Below, one piece after another: positions 54,978 through 62,694 of a stretch of 64,000 bases of DNA. This DNA comes from Winogradskyella sediminis (GTDB lineage: Bacteria; Bacteroidota; Bacteroidia; Flavobacteriales; Flavobacteriaceae). The position numbers and the translations under genes were made by a program. The notes beneath the pieces are model-generated. The model was not told the origin of the DNA and did no database searches. It worked only from the letters and a program-made list of their open reading frames with translations. Each line of letters begins with the position of its first letter. Within the stretch, counting starts at the first letter, position 1. The DNA lies in contig NZ_QUNH01000001.1 in assembly GCF_003387355.1 (NCBI RefSeq), forward strand, positions 1,622,023 to 1,686,022, given 5' to 3'.

Positions 54978-55052
54978 GTTCCCATGCAAATGGGAATCTT
55001 TTTAATTACACTTCAATTTTTTAAATAGATTCCTGCTTATACAGGAATGACA
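54978..55052. repeat. Palindromic repeat C (75 bp), diverged copy
   Basis: TTCCCATGCAAATGGGAA (54979-54996) forms one hairpin and TTCCTGCTTATACAGGAA (55030-55047) another, ending in TGACAG. It shares the ATTCC…GGAATGACAG frame with copies A and B and fills the trpE-trpG gap. Confidence 0.75.
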
Positions 55053-55058
55053 GCTAAT

Positions 55059-56459
55059 TCAAATCTCTTTAGCTTGTTCAATCGCTTTTGTTAAAGCACC
55101 TAGCTTGTTATAAACTTCTTGCAATTCACTTTCAGCATTAGATTTTGCTACTAATCCTGCTCCTGCTTGCCAAAATAATTTATGATTCTGACTTAAAAAT
55201 GTTCTAATCATAATGGCATGATTAAAGTTGCCGTTAAAATCCATGAAACCAATGGCACCACCATAATACCCTCTACTAGTTTTTTCATATTTTTCAATGA
55301 GTTGCATAGCTTTATGTTTTGGGGCACCGCTTAAAGTTCCGGCAGGAAATGTGTCTGCTACCACTTGCATGGTATCAGTATTGTCGTGAATTTTACCAGT
55401 TACTTTACTTACCAGATGAATCACATGAGAGAAGAACTGAACCTCTCTGTAATTTTCAACTTTAACGTTACTACCATGTCTGCTGAGGTCATTTCTTGCT
55501 AAATCTACCAGCATAACATGTTCGCTATTTTCTTTTTTATCTTTAATTAATTCCTCTGCTAATTCGGCATCTTTTAAATCGTTCCCACTTCGTTTAAAAG
55601 TCCCAGCAATTGGATGAATTTCTGCTTTATTGTCACTAACAACTAACTGAGCTTCAGGCGAACTACCGAAAATTTTAAAATTACCGTAATCGAAATAAAA
55701 GAGGTAAGGGGATGGGTTAATACTTCTTAAAGCTCTGTAAACATTAAACTCGTCTCCACTAAATTCTTGAGAAAACCGTTTAGACAATACCAATTGAAAA
55801 ACATCTCCTCTGCCACAATGTTTTTTAGCGAGCTCTACATGGGCTTTATAGTCGTCATCCGTAAGGTTAGATTCAATCTCTCCTTTAGGTTTAAAATCGT
55901 ACGAAGCATATTGTCTGGTTTGAATTAATTGTAATACTTCGTCTATATTATTCTCGCTATGGAAACAATGCGCAAAAATATAAGCTTCATTTTTTTGATG
56001 ATCTATGGCAATGATATTTTGATAAACAGCGTAATATATTTCGGGAATAGTAATAGAGTTCTCCTTTTTTGAAATCTCTATATCTTCAAAATGTTTTACT
56101 GCATCATATGAGGTGTAACCAAATATGCCATTATTTATAAACTTAAAGTCTTCTTTAGTATTCACTTTAAAACGTTGGGTGAATTTGTGTATTTCCTCAA
56201 TGACGCCAACTGTATGAATAGCGTTACTTTTAGAGCTTCCATCAGGATAGGTTTGAAAAATCGTATCTCCTTCCACTTTTATAGAGGCTATAGGATTGCA
56301 ACATATATAGGAGAAATTGTTGTCGTTGGCATGGTAATCACTACTCTCTAGTAGAATACTATTAGGAAATTTATCTCTAATCTTAAGATAAATACTTACA
56401 GGCGTAATGGTGTCTGCTAATATTTTTTTATAATGTGTATTTAAACTAAATGTTTTCAT
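55059..56459 (-). CDS. trpE: Anthranilate synthase component I
   Basis: A 466-residue enzyme that makes anthranilate from chorismate with TrpG. The N-terminal feedback site LLESS (36-40) is the Trp-binding motif, so it should be inhibited by tryptophan. The catalytic C-terminal half has GDVFQLVLSKRFSQEF, ARNDLSRHG, FPAGTLSGAPKHKAM and GYYGGAIG. It is the first enzyme gene of the operon and follows the trp leader and terminator. Confidence 0.96.
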   Translation of the reverse strand: MKTFSLNTHYKKILADTITPVSIYLKIRDKFPNSILLESSDYHANDNNFSYICCNPIASIKVEGDTIFQTYPDGSSKSNAIHTVGVIEEIHKFTQRFKVNTKEDFKFINNGIFGYTSYDAVKHFEDIEISKKENSITIPEIYYAVYQNIIAIDHQKNEAYIFAHCFHSENNIDEVLQLIQTRQYASYDFKPKGEIESNLTDDDYKAHVELAKKHCGRGDVFQLVLSKRFSQEFSGDEFNVYRALRSINPSPYLFYFDYGNFKIFGSSPEAQLVVSDNKAEIHPIAGTFKRSGNDLKDAELAEELIKDKKENSEHVMLVDLARNDLSRHGSNVKVENYREVQFFSHVIHLVSKVTGKIHDNTDTMQVVADTFPAGTLSGAPKHKAMQLIEKYEKTSRGYYGGAIGFMDFNGNFNHAIMIRTFLSQNHKLFWQAGAGLVAKSNAESELQEVYNKLGALTKAIEQAKEI

Positions 56460-56528
56460 TTTGTGTCAAATTCAATTGGATCTCTTCGTTAATATGGAAA
56501 TCTATTTTTAGTATAATGCTATAAAATC

Positions 56529-56562
56529 AAAAAAGGCTTGTCGTGAATGACAAGCCTTTTTT
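56529..56562 (-). terminator. Trp-operon attenuator terminator hairpin
   Basis: AAAAAAGGCTTGTC (minus strand from 56562) and GACAAGCCTTTTTT form a perfect 14-bp stem with a 6-nt loop and T-run, between the trp leader peptide and trpE. The leader stop region TCGTGAA is complementary to TTCACGA in its loop and 3' arm, a possible competing pair. Confidence 0.9.
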
Positions 56563-56590
56563 ATATAAGTTATACATACCAAGGGATGGT

Positions 56591-56647
56591 TCACGAACGT
56601 AAGTTTGAGAAATTCCACCACCAAGTATGATTTGTATTTATATTCAT
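56591..56647 (-). CDS. trpL: Trp-operon leader peptide with three consecutive Trp codons
   Basis: ATG at 56647 (minus strand) opens an 18-residue peptide, MNINTNHTWWWNFSNLRS, ending in TGA at 56591. Residues 9-11 are encoded by TGG TGG TGG. The ATG is 9 bp after the promoter -7 element and the peptide is followed by a strong terminator before trpE. This is the classic layout of ribosome-mediated attenuation, in which slow decoding of the Trp codons keeps the terminator from forming. Confidence 0.9.
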   Translation of the reverse strand: MNINTNHTWWWNFSNLRS

Positions 56648-56656
56648 AATGCGCCT

Positions 56657-56687
56657 CAAATATAAACATCAAATTTAAGATTTCAAA
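56657..56687 (-). promoter_or_regulatory. trp operon promoter
   Basis: On the minus strand TTTG (56687-56684), a 19-bp spacer and TATATTTG (56664-56657) match the Bacteroidota promoter exactly. Transcription would start only a few bases before the leader ATG. Confidence 0.85.
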
Positions 56688-56693
56688 CACTTT

Positions 56694-56743
56694 ATAAAAA
56701 AAAAAGACTCCTGTTAACGTGTATTTAACGAAAACAGGAATCC
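56694..56743 (-). terminator. Terminator of marR-yceI unit
   Basis: GATTCCTGTT and AACAGGAGTC pair on the minus strand across a 17-nt loop, followed by a long T-run. Confidence 0.8.
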
Positions 56744-56778
56744 AAATGTAAAATTTAGTGTTTTAATTTAAGAACAAC

Positions 56779-57348
56779 TTAAAACTTAAGCGTTACATTT
56801 AAATCAAAATCATCATAAATAGCTTTATCCTTTAGCGTTTCTAAGAGGGAAGGTGATTGATACGTAATATTATGTTTTGTTCTGTCTATTTTAAGATTGG
56901 CCGTTGCAGTATCGTCATTCACGTTCATTACAAAATCGATAGCTTCGGTTATTCCTTTGATTGTAATGTCTGCTTTAACGTTATAAACACCAGCTTTGCC
57001 AGTAGCTGAAGTGATGTTTAAAGTTGCTGTAGGGAATTCTTCTACACCAAAGAAATCATTTGATTTTAAATGCCCATCTAATTTATCTTTGTAGTCACCC
57101 GATAAATCCGTGGTGTTAATAGATGTCATATCAATTACAAAGTTACCTCCGGTTAACTTTGAACCATTAAAAATCAATGAACCACTTTTTAAATCAATTG
57201 TACCTGTGTGTTCTCCACCAACTTTATAGCCCTTCCAGGTTATAGAACTCTCTTTAATTTTAACGGTTTTGTCCTTTAATACAGTAAAGGACATAAATGA
57301 TAATGCTAAAATAAATAGCATGGCAAATTTTGAATTTCTGTTTTTCAT
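56779..57348 (-). CDS. YceI family protein
   Basis: A 189-residue protein with an N-terminal hydrophobic signal (FAMLFILALSFMSFTVL). The lipocalin-like YceI body shows SSITWKGYKVGGEHTGTIDL, GGNFVIDMTSINTTD, LKSNDFFGVEEFPTATLNI and DFDLNVTLKF. YceI proteins bind polyisoprenoids in the periplasm and are often stress-induced. It is 2 bp after the marR gene and transcribed with it. Confidence 0.9.
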   Translation of the reverse strand: MKNRNSKFAMLFILALSFMSFTVLKDKTVKIKESSITWKGYKVGGEHTGTIDLKSGSLIFNGSKLTGGNFVIDMTSINTTDLSGDYKDKLDGHLKSNDFFGVEEFPTATLNITSATGKAGVYNVKADITIKGITEAIDFVMNVNDDTATANLKIDRTKHNITYQSPSLLETLKDKAIYDDFDLNVTLKF

Positions 57349-57350
57349 AA

Positions 57351-57830
57351 TTACTTGTTTTTAAGTTTTATTAAAAGGGTGTTTAATTGCATTAACTCTT
57401 CTTGAGTTAAGTTTTTTGTGATATCAGTTGATGTGCTTTCTATTGTAGGATCCACTTTTTGTAAGTGTTCTAAGCCGAGTTCTGTAATAACAATTTCTAC
57501 TTTTCGTCTGTTTGTTTTACAGATAGTACGCTTCACAAATTTTTTTTTAATCAATTTATCGACTAAGCGAGTTGTATTGCTCATTTTACTTACCATACGC
57601 TCTTGTATATCTTGTAAGTTGATGGCATTTCCGTTCTGACCTCGCAAAATTCTTAAGACATTAAATTGCTCTATGGATAAATCAAAAGGTTTAAGTGCTG
57701 TTAACAAATCATCTTTCATCCAAGAGTTGGTGTGAAATAGATGTATTACTGTGGCTTGCGGTAAAGGTAAATTTACTTTAGTTTTTAAAATCTTATTTAA
57801 TTCTTTCATATACAATTGTTGTATGTACAA
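57351..57830 (-). CDS. MarR family transcriptional regulator
   Basis: A 159-residue winged-helix protein. HTH is around 60-100 (INLQDIQERMVSKMSNTTRLVDKLIKK-like) with the wing CKTNRRKVEIVITELG. A Cys in RTICKTNRRK lies close to the wing and could make the protein redox-responsive. It is the first gene of an operon with YceI and faces the rhodanese genes on the opposite strand. MarR proteins typically respond to aromatic compounds or oxidants. Confidence 0.9.
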   Translation of the reverse strand: MYIQQLYMKELNKILKTKVNLPLPQATVIHLFHTNSWMKDDLLTALKPFDLSIEQFNVLRILRGQNGNAINLQDIQERMVSKMSNTTRLVDKLIKKKFVKRTICKTNRRKVEIVITELGLEHLQKVDPTIESTSTDITKNLTQEELMQLNTLLIKLKNK

Positions 57831-57993
57831 ATGTATGTGAAATATTAGAATTTAAAATTAATATTTTGTTAAATTTTAGTCATGAAATATTTTAAAAGGA
57901 GACGATATGAAAATCATAACGTGCTAATAATCTTTGTCTTTTATTGAAAAATAAAGTAAAATCCACTATTATTAATATAAAATAATGATGATG

Positions 57994-58025
57994 TTTTGTA
58001 ACACTTCTAATTTTTTTACGTCTAT
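57994..58025 (+). promoter_or_regulatory. Putative ECF (SigZ) promoter of rhodanese genes
   Basis: TTTTG (57994-57998), 19 bp, then ACGTCTAT (58018-58025), the same layout as at 29786. GTAAC at 57998-58002 resembles a classical ECF -35. The first rhodanese ATG is 45 bp downstream. Confidence 0.65.
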
Positions 58026-58070
58026 ATCATAATGATATGTTAATTTTGCTAAAAATTAAGAACACAGAAA

Positions 58071-58388
58071 ATGGCTGATTTATCACAAGAAGAATGGACT
58101 AAAAAATTAGAGGCAGATACGAATGCTGTAGTTTTAGACGTTAGAACACAAGACGAAGTTGATCAAGGAATCATTCCTAATGCAATTCATATAGATATTT
58201 TTAAAGGACAAGGATTTATTTACGAAGTAGAAAAATTAGACAAGTCTAAGAACTATTATGTGTATTGTAGATCTGGAAACAGAAGCGGTCAAGCATGTGC
58301 TATTATGAATCAATTAGATATTGAGAATGCTTATAATCTCGAAGGAGGCTTTAGCGAATGGCAAGGTGAGGTAGCATTTATGGAATAA
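58071..58388 (+). CDS. Cytoplasmic rhodanese-domain protein
   Basis: A 105-residue single rhodanese domain. The active-site loop is YCRSGNRSG with Cys66; VLDVRTQDEVDQGIIPNA and LEGGFSEW are family motifs. Without a signal peptide it should be cytoplasmic and transfer persulfide sulfur. It sits 11 bp before a second, exported rhodanese gene and both follow an ECF-like promoter. The divergent neighbour encodes a MarR regulator. Confidence 0.92.
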   Translation: MADLSQEEWTKKLEADTNAVVLDVRTQDEVDQGIIPNAIHIDIFKGQGFIYEVEKLDKSKNYYVYCRSGNRSGQACAIMNQLDIENAYNLEGGFSEWQGEVAFME

Positions 58389-58399
58389 TTAAATTAGAA

Positions 58400-58813
58400 A
58401 TGATGAGAAAAATAATTGCACTATGTTGCTTAATAGTATTGGCGTGTTTCAGTACAAGCTGTTTAAATAGAACTTTAAATAATGGAGAAGTTCAATTAGT
58501 GACTGCAGAGGAAATGAATTCTATTTTAGAGTTAGAAGACGTGCAGTTGGTCGATGTGAGAACTCCAGAAGAACACAAAGAAAACCATATCGTCAATTCT
58601 CAGAATATAGATTTTATGTCACCGACTTTTGACGAGGACATTTTAAAACTCGATAAAGATAGACCAGTATTATTATATTGTAAATCTGGTGGTAGAAGTG
58701 CCAAATGTGCTAAGAAACTAAAAGCTGCAGGTTTTGAAAAGGTGTACGATTTAGAAGGAGGTATTTCCAAATGGAAACACTCAGATAAACTCAACCTGAA
58801 AGTGAAATCATAA
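58400..58813 (+). CDS. Rhodanese-domain lipoprotein
   Basis: A 137-residue protein. The N-terminus is a signal peptide with lipobox-like Cys at 15 or 21 (LIVLACFSTSC), so it is probably lipid-anchored in the envelope. The rhodanese domain (about 32-135) has VDVRTPEEHKENHI, the loop YCKSGGRSAK with Cys94, and LEGGISKW. It forms an operon with the cytoplasmic rhodanese, and a DsbD-like reductase gene follows on its own promoter. Confidence 0.9.
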   Translation: MMRKIIALCCLIVLACFSTSCLNRTLNNGEVQLVTAEEMNSILELEDVQLVDVRTPEEHKENHIVNSQNIDFMSPTFDEDILKLDKDRPVLLYCKSGGRSAKCAKKLKAAGFEKVYDLEGGISKWKHSDKLNLKVKS

Positions 58814-58820
58814 GTAGACC

Positions 58821-58847
58821 AACCGAACCTAGTGTTCGGTTTTTTTA
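58821..58847 (+). terminator. Terminator after rhodanese genes
   Basis: AACCGAAC and GTTCGGTT form an 8-bp stem with a 5-nt loop and a T-run. Confidence 0.92.
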
Positions 58848-58926
58848 TACCCCTAATTCTTTACTAATATTCTTAAGATTTTTATAAATTAGACGACTGT
58901 AAGTGTATTAACAAAAACACATCTGT

Positions 58927-58934
58927 TACATTTG
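58927..58934 (+). promoter_or_regulatory. -7 element of dsbD-like gene
   Basis: TACATTTG matches TAnnTTTG and lies 14 bp upstream of the start at 58949, so the leader is very short. Confidence 0.55.
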
Positions 58935-58948
58935 CAAATTAACATAAC

Positions 58949-61354
58949 ATGTCGTTCATGAATATTAAAAAAGTACTTCTGTTTTGCCTCTTGGCGTTTT
59001 TAATGTCTTTCACTATAAATTCTCAAGTTTTCGATCCCGTTAAATGGGAAACTAAGGTTGAAAAGATTTCAGAAACAGAGTACAATCTAGTGTCTATAGC
59101 AACTATTGATTCCGGATGGCACTTATATTCTCAAAACGTACCAGAGGGTGGACCTATTCCAACGGGCTTTTCATTTTTAGAAAATGACAATTTCGAACTC
59201 ATTAATGAAACTACCGAGAGTGATGGTCACACTGTAAATGATCCTGTTTTTCAAATGCGTATTAAGTTTTTTGAAAACAAAGCCGAATTTTCACAACGCA
59301 TTAAAGTTTTAAATAAAGAGTTATCGCTAGTTGAAGGCGAAGTAGAATTTATGGTTTGCGACGATGAGAAATGTTTGCCACCAACATATGTAGATCTTAA
59401 ATTTAAGTTGAAGGACGATAAAGCTTCTGAAGCTGTAGAAGTACCCGCTATAAATTTAACTGGTGCAGGTGCAACATCTAAAATTTTAGAGCCAGTAAAA
59501 TGGAGTACTTCAGTTGAAAAAGTAAACGATACAGAACTTATACTTGTAGCAACAGCTAACATCGATAACGGCTGGAAATTATATGCCCAAAATATTAAAG
59601 ATGGAGGACCAATACCAACTCGTTTTGATTATTCAGAAAAAGAAGGTATTACCTTTTTAGGAACCACTCAAGAAGAAGAGGGTGAAGAAAGTATGGATAA
59701 GGTCTTCGATATGACGATTAAATACTTTAAGGATAAGGCAGAGTTTAGGCAGAAAATCAAAGTTTCGGATGTATCGGTTACAACGGTTACCGGAGAAGTA
59801 GGTTTCATGTCTTGTGATGATACACAGTGTACTGCTCCAACGTATGTAGATTTAGAATTCGATTTAACTAAAACCGTTAAAGCTTCTTCGGATATTGTTG
59901 AAAATTCAGCGTCTAGCGAAGATGAATCTAGTAAAGGGTTATGGTCTATTTTTATTATTGCGTTTTTCTCAGGATTCGTGGCTTTATTGACACCTTGTGT
60001 GTTTCCAATGATCCCAATGACGGTTAGTTTCTTTATTAAACAAAGTCAATCTAAAGCTAAAGGCATCAGAAACGCTATAATATATGGATTGTCTATAATT
60101 GTTATTTATGTGTTACTAGGCACAATAATAACAGCGATTTTTGGTGCTCAAGCGCTTAATGCTTTAGCCACAAACGTTTGGTTTAATCTTATCTTCTTTA
60201 TATTATTAGTGGTTTTTGCTATTTCATTTTTAGGAGCCTTTGAAATTGTATTGCCAAACTCATGGGCAAACAAAGCAGACAGGCAAGCTGATAGAGGTGG
60301 ACTTGTTGGTATTTTCTTTATGGCATTAGCCTTAGCTATTGTTTCATTTTCTTGTACAGGACCAATAGTCGGAACAATTCTAGTAGAAGCGGCTTCTAAA
60401 GGCGGTATTGCTCCAGTTATAGGAATGCTTGGATTTTCTTCAGCAATCGCTTTACCATTTGCCTTATTTGCAGCATTTCCGGGTTGGTTAAATTCATTAC
60501 CAAAATCTGGTGGTTGGCTAAATACCGTAAAAGTCGTTTTAGGGTTTTTAGAATTGGCTTTAGCGTTTAAATTCTTATCTCAGGCCGATTTAGTATTGCA
60601 ATTACACATCTTAGAACGCGAAGTTTTTATAGCCATTTGGATTGCGATTTTTGGAACACTTTCATTGTACCTTTTTGGTAAAATTCAATTGCCACACGAT
60701 TCTCCACTAAAACATATTTCTGTAGGACGATTATTATTTGGCTTATTAACGCTGACGTTTACGATTTACATGATTCCAGGACTTTGGGGAGCACCTTTAA
60801 AAATTATAAGTGCGTTTCCGCCTCCATTAGATTATTCTGAATCTCCATATGGTGTAGGAAATTCAAAAGGTGGTAGTGGTACGGTTGAAGTTCCCGAAGG
60901 TGCACATTTATTAGCGCCACACGATATTATCGCATTCAACGATTATGAAACAGGTTTGGCTTATGCCAAAAAAGTAGGGAAACCTGTGATGCTCGATTTT
61001 ACAGGTTGGGCTTGTGTCAATTGCCGTAAAATGGAACAGAATGTTTGGGTAGATCCTAGTGTGTTATCCAAACTTAAAAATGATGTTGTTCTCATTTCTT
61101 TATATGTGGATGAACAAATAGATTTTCCTGAAGGTGAAGCGCCAGATTCAAAATTAAGACCAGGTAAAAAACTGAAAAATAAAGGACAGCTATGGAGCGA
61201 AATGCAAACCATTAAATACAAAACCAATACGCAGCCGTATTATGTGTTAATGGATCATAATGAAGAAAACTTAAATGAACCTGTTGCTTACACGCCAGAT
61301 ATTGAAGAATATGAGGCATGGTTAAAAGAAGGGATTGGGAATTTTAAGGATTAA
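58949..61354 (+). CDS. dsbD: DsbD-like thiol:disulfide interchange protein with two N-terminal DsbD-alpha domains
   Basis: An 801-residue inner-membrane protein. After the signal peptide (ends near NSQ) there are two tandem DsbD-alpha-like domains (about 27-155 and 170-305), each with a PVKW.T.VEK and GGPIPT core. Next is the transmembrane CcdA-like domain ([13 protein letters not shown], with [15 protein letters not shown] giving the second Cys), then a C-terminal thioredoxin domain with WACVNC (687-692). It should pass electrons from cytoplasmic thioredoxin to the periplasm. Start could also be ATG 58958. Confidence 0.9.
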   Translation: MSFMNIKKVLLFCLLAFLMSFTINSQVFDPVKWETKVEKISETEYNLVSIATIDSGWHLYSQNVPEGGPIPTGFSFLENDNFELINETTESDGHTVNDPVFQMRIKFFENKAEFSQRIKVLNKELSLVEGEVEFMVCDDEKCLPPTYVDLKFKLKDDKASEAVEVPAINLTGAGATSKILEPVKWSTSVEKVNDTELILVATANIDNGWKLYAQNIKDGGPIPTRFDYSEKEGITFLGTTQEEEGEESMDKVFDMTIKYFKDKAEFRQKIKVSDVSVTTVTGEVGFMSCDDTQCTAPTYVDLEFDLTKTVKASSDIVENSASSEDESSKGLWSIFIIAFFSGFVALLTPCVFPMIPMTVSFFIKQSQSKAKGIRNAIIYGLSIIVIYVLLGTIITAIFGAQALNALATNVWFNLIFFILLVVFAISFLGAFEIVLPNSWANKADRQADRGGLVGIFFMALALAIVSFSCTGPIVGTILVEAASKGGIAPVIGMLGFSSAIALPFALFAAFPGWLNSLPKSGGWLNTVKVVLGFLELALAFKFLSQADLVLQLHILEREVFIAIWIAIFGTLSLYLFGKIQLPHDSPLKHISVGRLLFGLLTLTFTIYMIPGLWGAPLKIISAFPPPLDYSESPYGVGNSKGGSGTVEVPEGAHLLAPHDIIAFNDYETGLAYAKKVGKPVMLDFTGWACVNCRKMEQNVWVDPSVLSKLKNDVVLISLYVDEQIDFPEGEAPDSKLRPGKKLKNKGQLWSEMQTIKYKTNTQPYYVLMDHNEENLNEPVAYTPDIEEYEAWLKEGIGNFKD

Positions 61355-62694
61355 AACACCAAACTAAAAACAGAACCTTCACCTTCCACACTTTTTACAA
61401 TAATTCTACCTTTATGAAGTAACATAATTTGCTTACACAGGCTTAAGCCAATACCACTTCCTGTGGTTTTACTCGTAAAGAAAGGCACAAAGATGTTTTC
61501 TAAAATGGCTTTCGGAATTCCAGAGCCATTATCCATAACTTTAATAACGACATCTCTATTTGGGTTTTGGGAAGCTACAACCTTTATTTCAGGGTGTTTT
61601 GCCATTTTACAGGCATCTACAGCGTTTAAAATAAGATTGATTAGCACCTGTTCTATGAGGTGTGTGTCTATATCTAATTCTAATTTAGGCGGAATAATCT
61701 CAAAAGAAACAGCAATGGCTTTAGCTTTAATAGAAGGTTCCATTAAAAGCTGAATGTTATTAAAGAGATCTCCAATTTTAACCCGTTGTAAGTTGAGGTG
61801 TGTTACTTTGCTTAAGCTACGATAGGTTTTTGCAAATTTTAAAAGACCGTCACTACGGTTTTTTATGGTTTTTACTCCGGCGTTAATGTCCTCTAAATCC
61901 AAACGTGTCTCATTTGGATGAGCTATGGCGAGTTGTAAATTATTTTGAAGTGTATCTGCTAAAGATGAAATTGGAGCAATAGAATTCATGATTTCATGCG
62001 TCATTACACTTAATAATTTCTTCCAAGATTCCGATTCGTTTTTATTTAAAGTATCATCGATATTCTGAATTACAATTAACTTAAAAGCATCCTCTTTAAC
62101 TTGAAATACGGTATCAGAAATTAAGATTTTTATATTTTCATTCTGAAGTGCTATGGAGATAGAATTGGGTTCTCTGTGGTAGGTTTCAAAAATGGTCGTA
62201 AATAATTCGGGTTTCCTGTTTTCTACAAATCGAATATTTTTAAACGATGGCATGTCTAAAGTTTCGCCAAAAGAATCGTTACTCCAAAGGACATCACCAG
62301 ATTCCAAATTATACGCAATAATGCCAATATCTACCATTTCTAAAATCTTTTGAAGATACACGTATTGTGCTTCGTTTTGGGAGTTGATTTCCTTTATGGT
62401 TCGGTTTATTTCGTTAAAACCCGTATATAAAAAACGAATGTCTTTAGGTCCTCTGTCTTCTGGAAACCATCTTGAAAAATCACGATATTTAACGGCTTCA
62501 AAAAAATCGTCTATAGCCGCAAAACGGCGTTTTACAAAGGAATAGGTGTTGAACAATAGGTAAAGTAGGGCAATTCCTGAAAGAATAATAAGTGAGGTTT
62601 TATCACTGTAAATGGTATATAACAATCCGAGAATAGCACCAACGATAAGTAGAATTCTAAAAAATAGCCAGAAGATGTAGCTTTTATAATTCAT
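61351..62694 (-). CDS. Sensor histidine kinase (NtrB-like)
   Basis: A 447-residue kinase. Two N-terminal membrane helices (about 5-30 and 35-52) come first, then a PAS-like region ([20 protein letters not shown]), the H-box [13 protein letters not shown], and the ATPase domain with N-box [14 protein letters not shown]1 [10 protein letters not shown] and G2 [11 protein letters not shown]. It overlaps its response-regulator gene by 11 bp, so the pair is translationally coupled, and ends 4 bp inside the convergent dsbD gene. Confidence 0.92.
   Translation of the reverse strand: MNYKSYIFWLFFRILLIVGAILGLLYTIYSDKTSLIILSGIALLYLLFNTYSFVKRRFAAIDDFFEAVKYRDFSRWFPEDRGPKDIRFLYTGFNEINRTIKEINSQNEAQYVYLQKILEMVDIGIIAYNLESGDVLWSNDSFGETLDMPSFKNIRFVENRKPELFTTIFETYHREPNSISIALQNENIKILISDTVFQVKEDAFKLIVIQNIDDTLNKNESESWKKLLSVMTHEIMNSIAPISSLADTLQNNLQLAIAHPNETRLDLEDINAGVKTIKNRSDGLLKFAKTYRSLSKVTHLNLQRVKIGDLFNNIQLLMEPSIKAKAIAVSFEIIPPKLELDIDTHLIEQVLINLILNAVDACKMAKHPEIKVVASQNPNRDVVIKVMDNGSGIPKAILENIFVPFFTSKTTGSGIGLSLCKQIMLLHKGRIIVKSVEGEGSVFSLVF

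Noticed and set aside
56508..56690. A 60-codon minus-strand ORF over the trp leader.
   Set aside because: It is a shadow frame; the 18-residue Trp-rich leader and terminator explain the region better.
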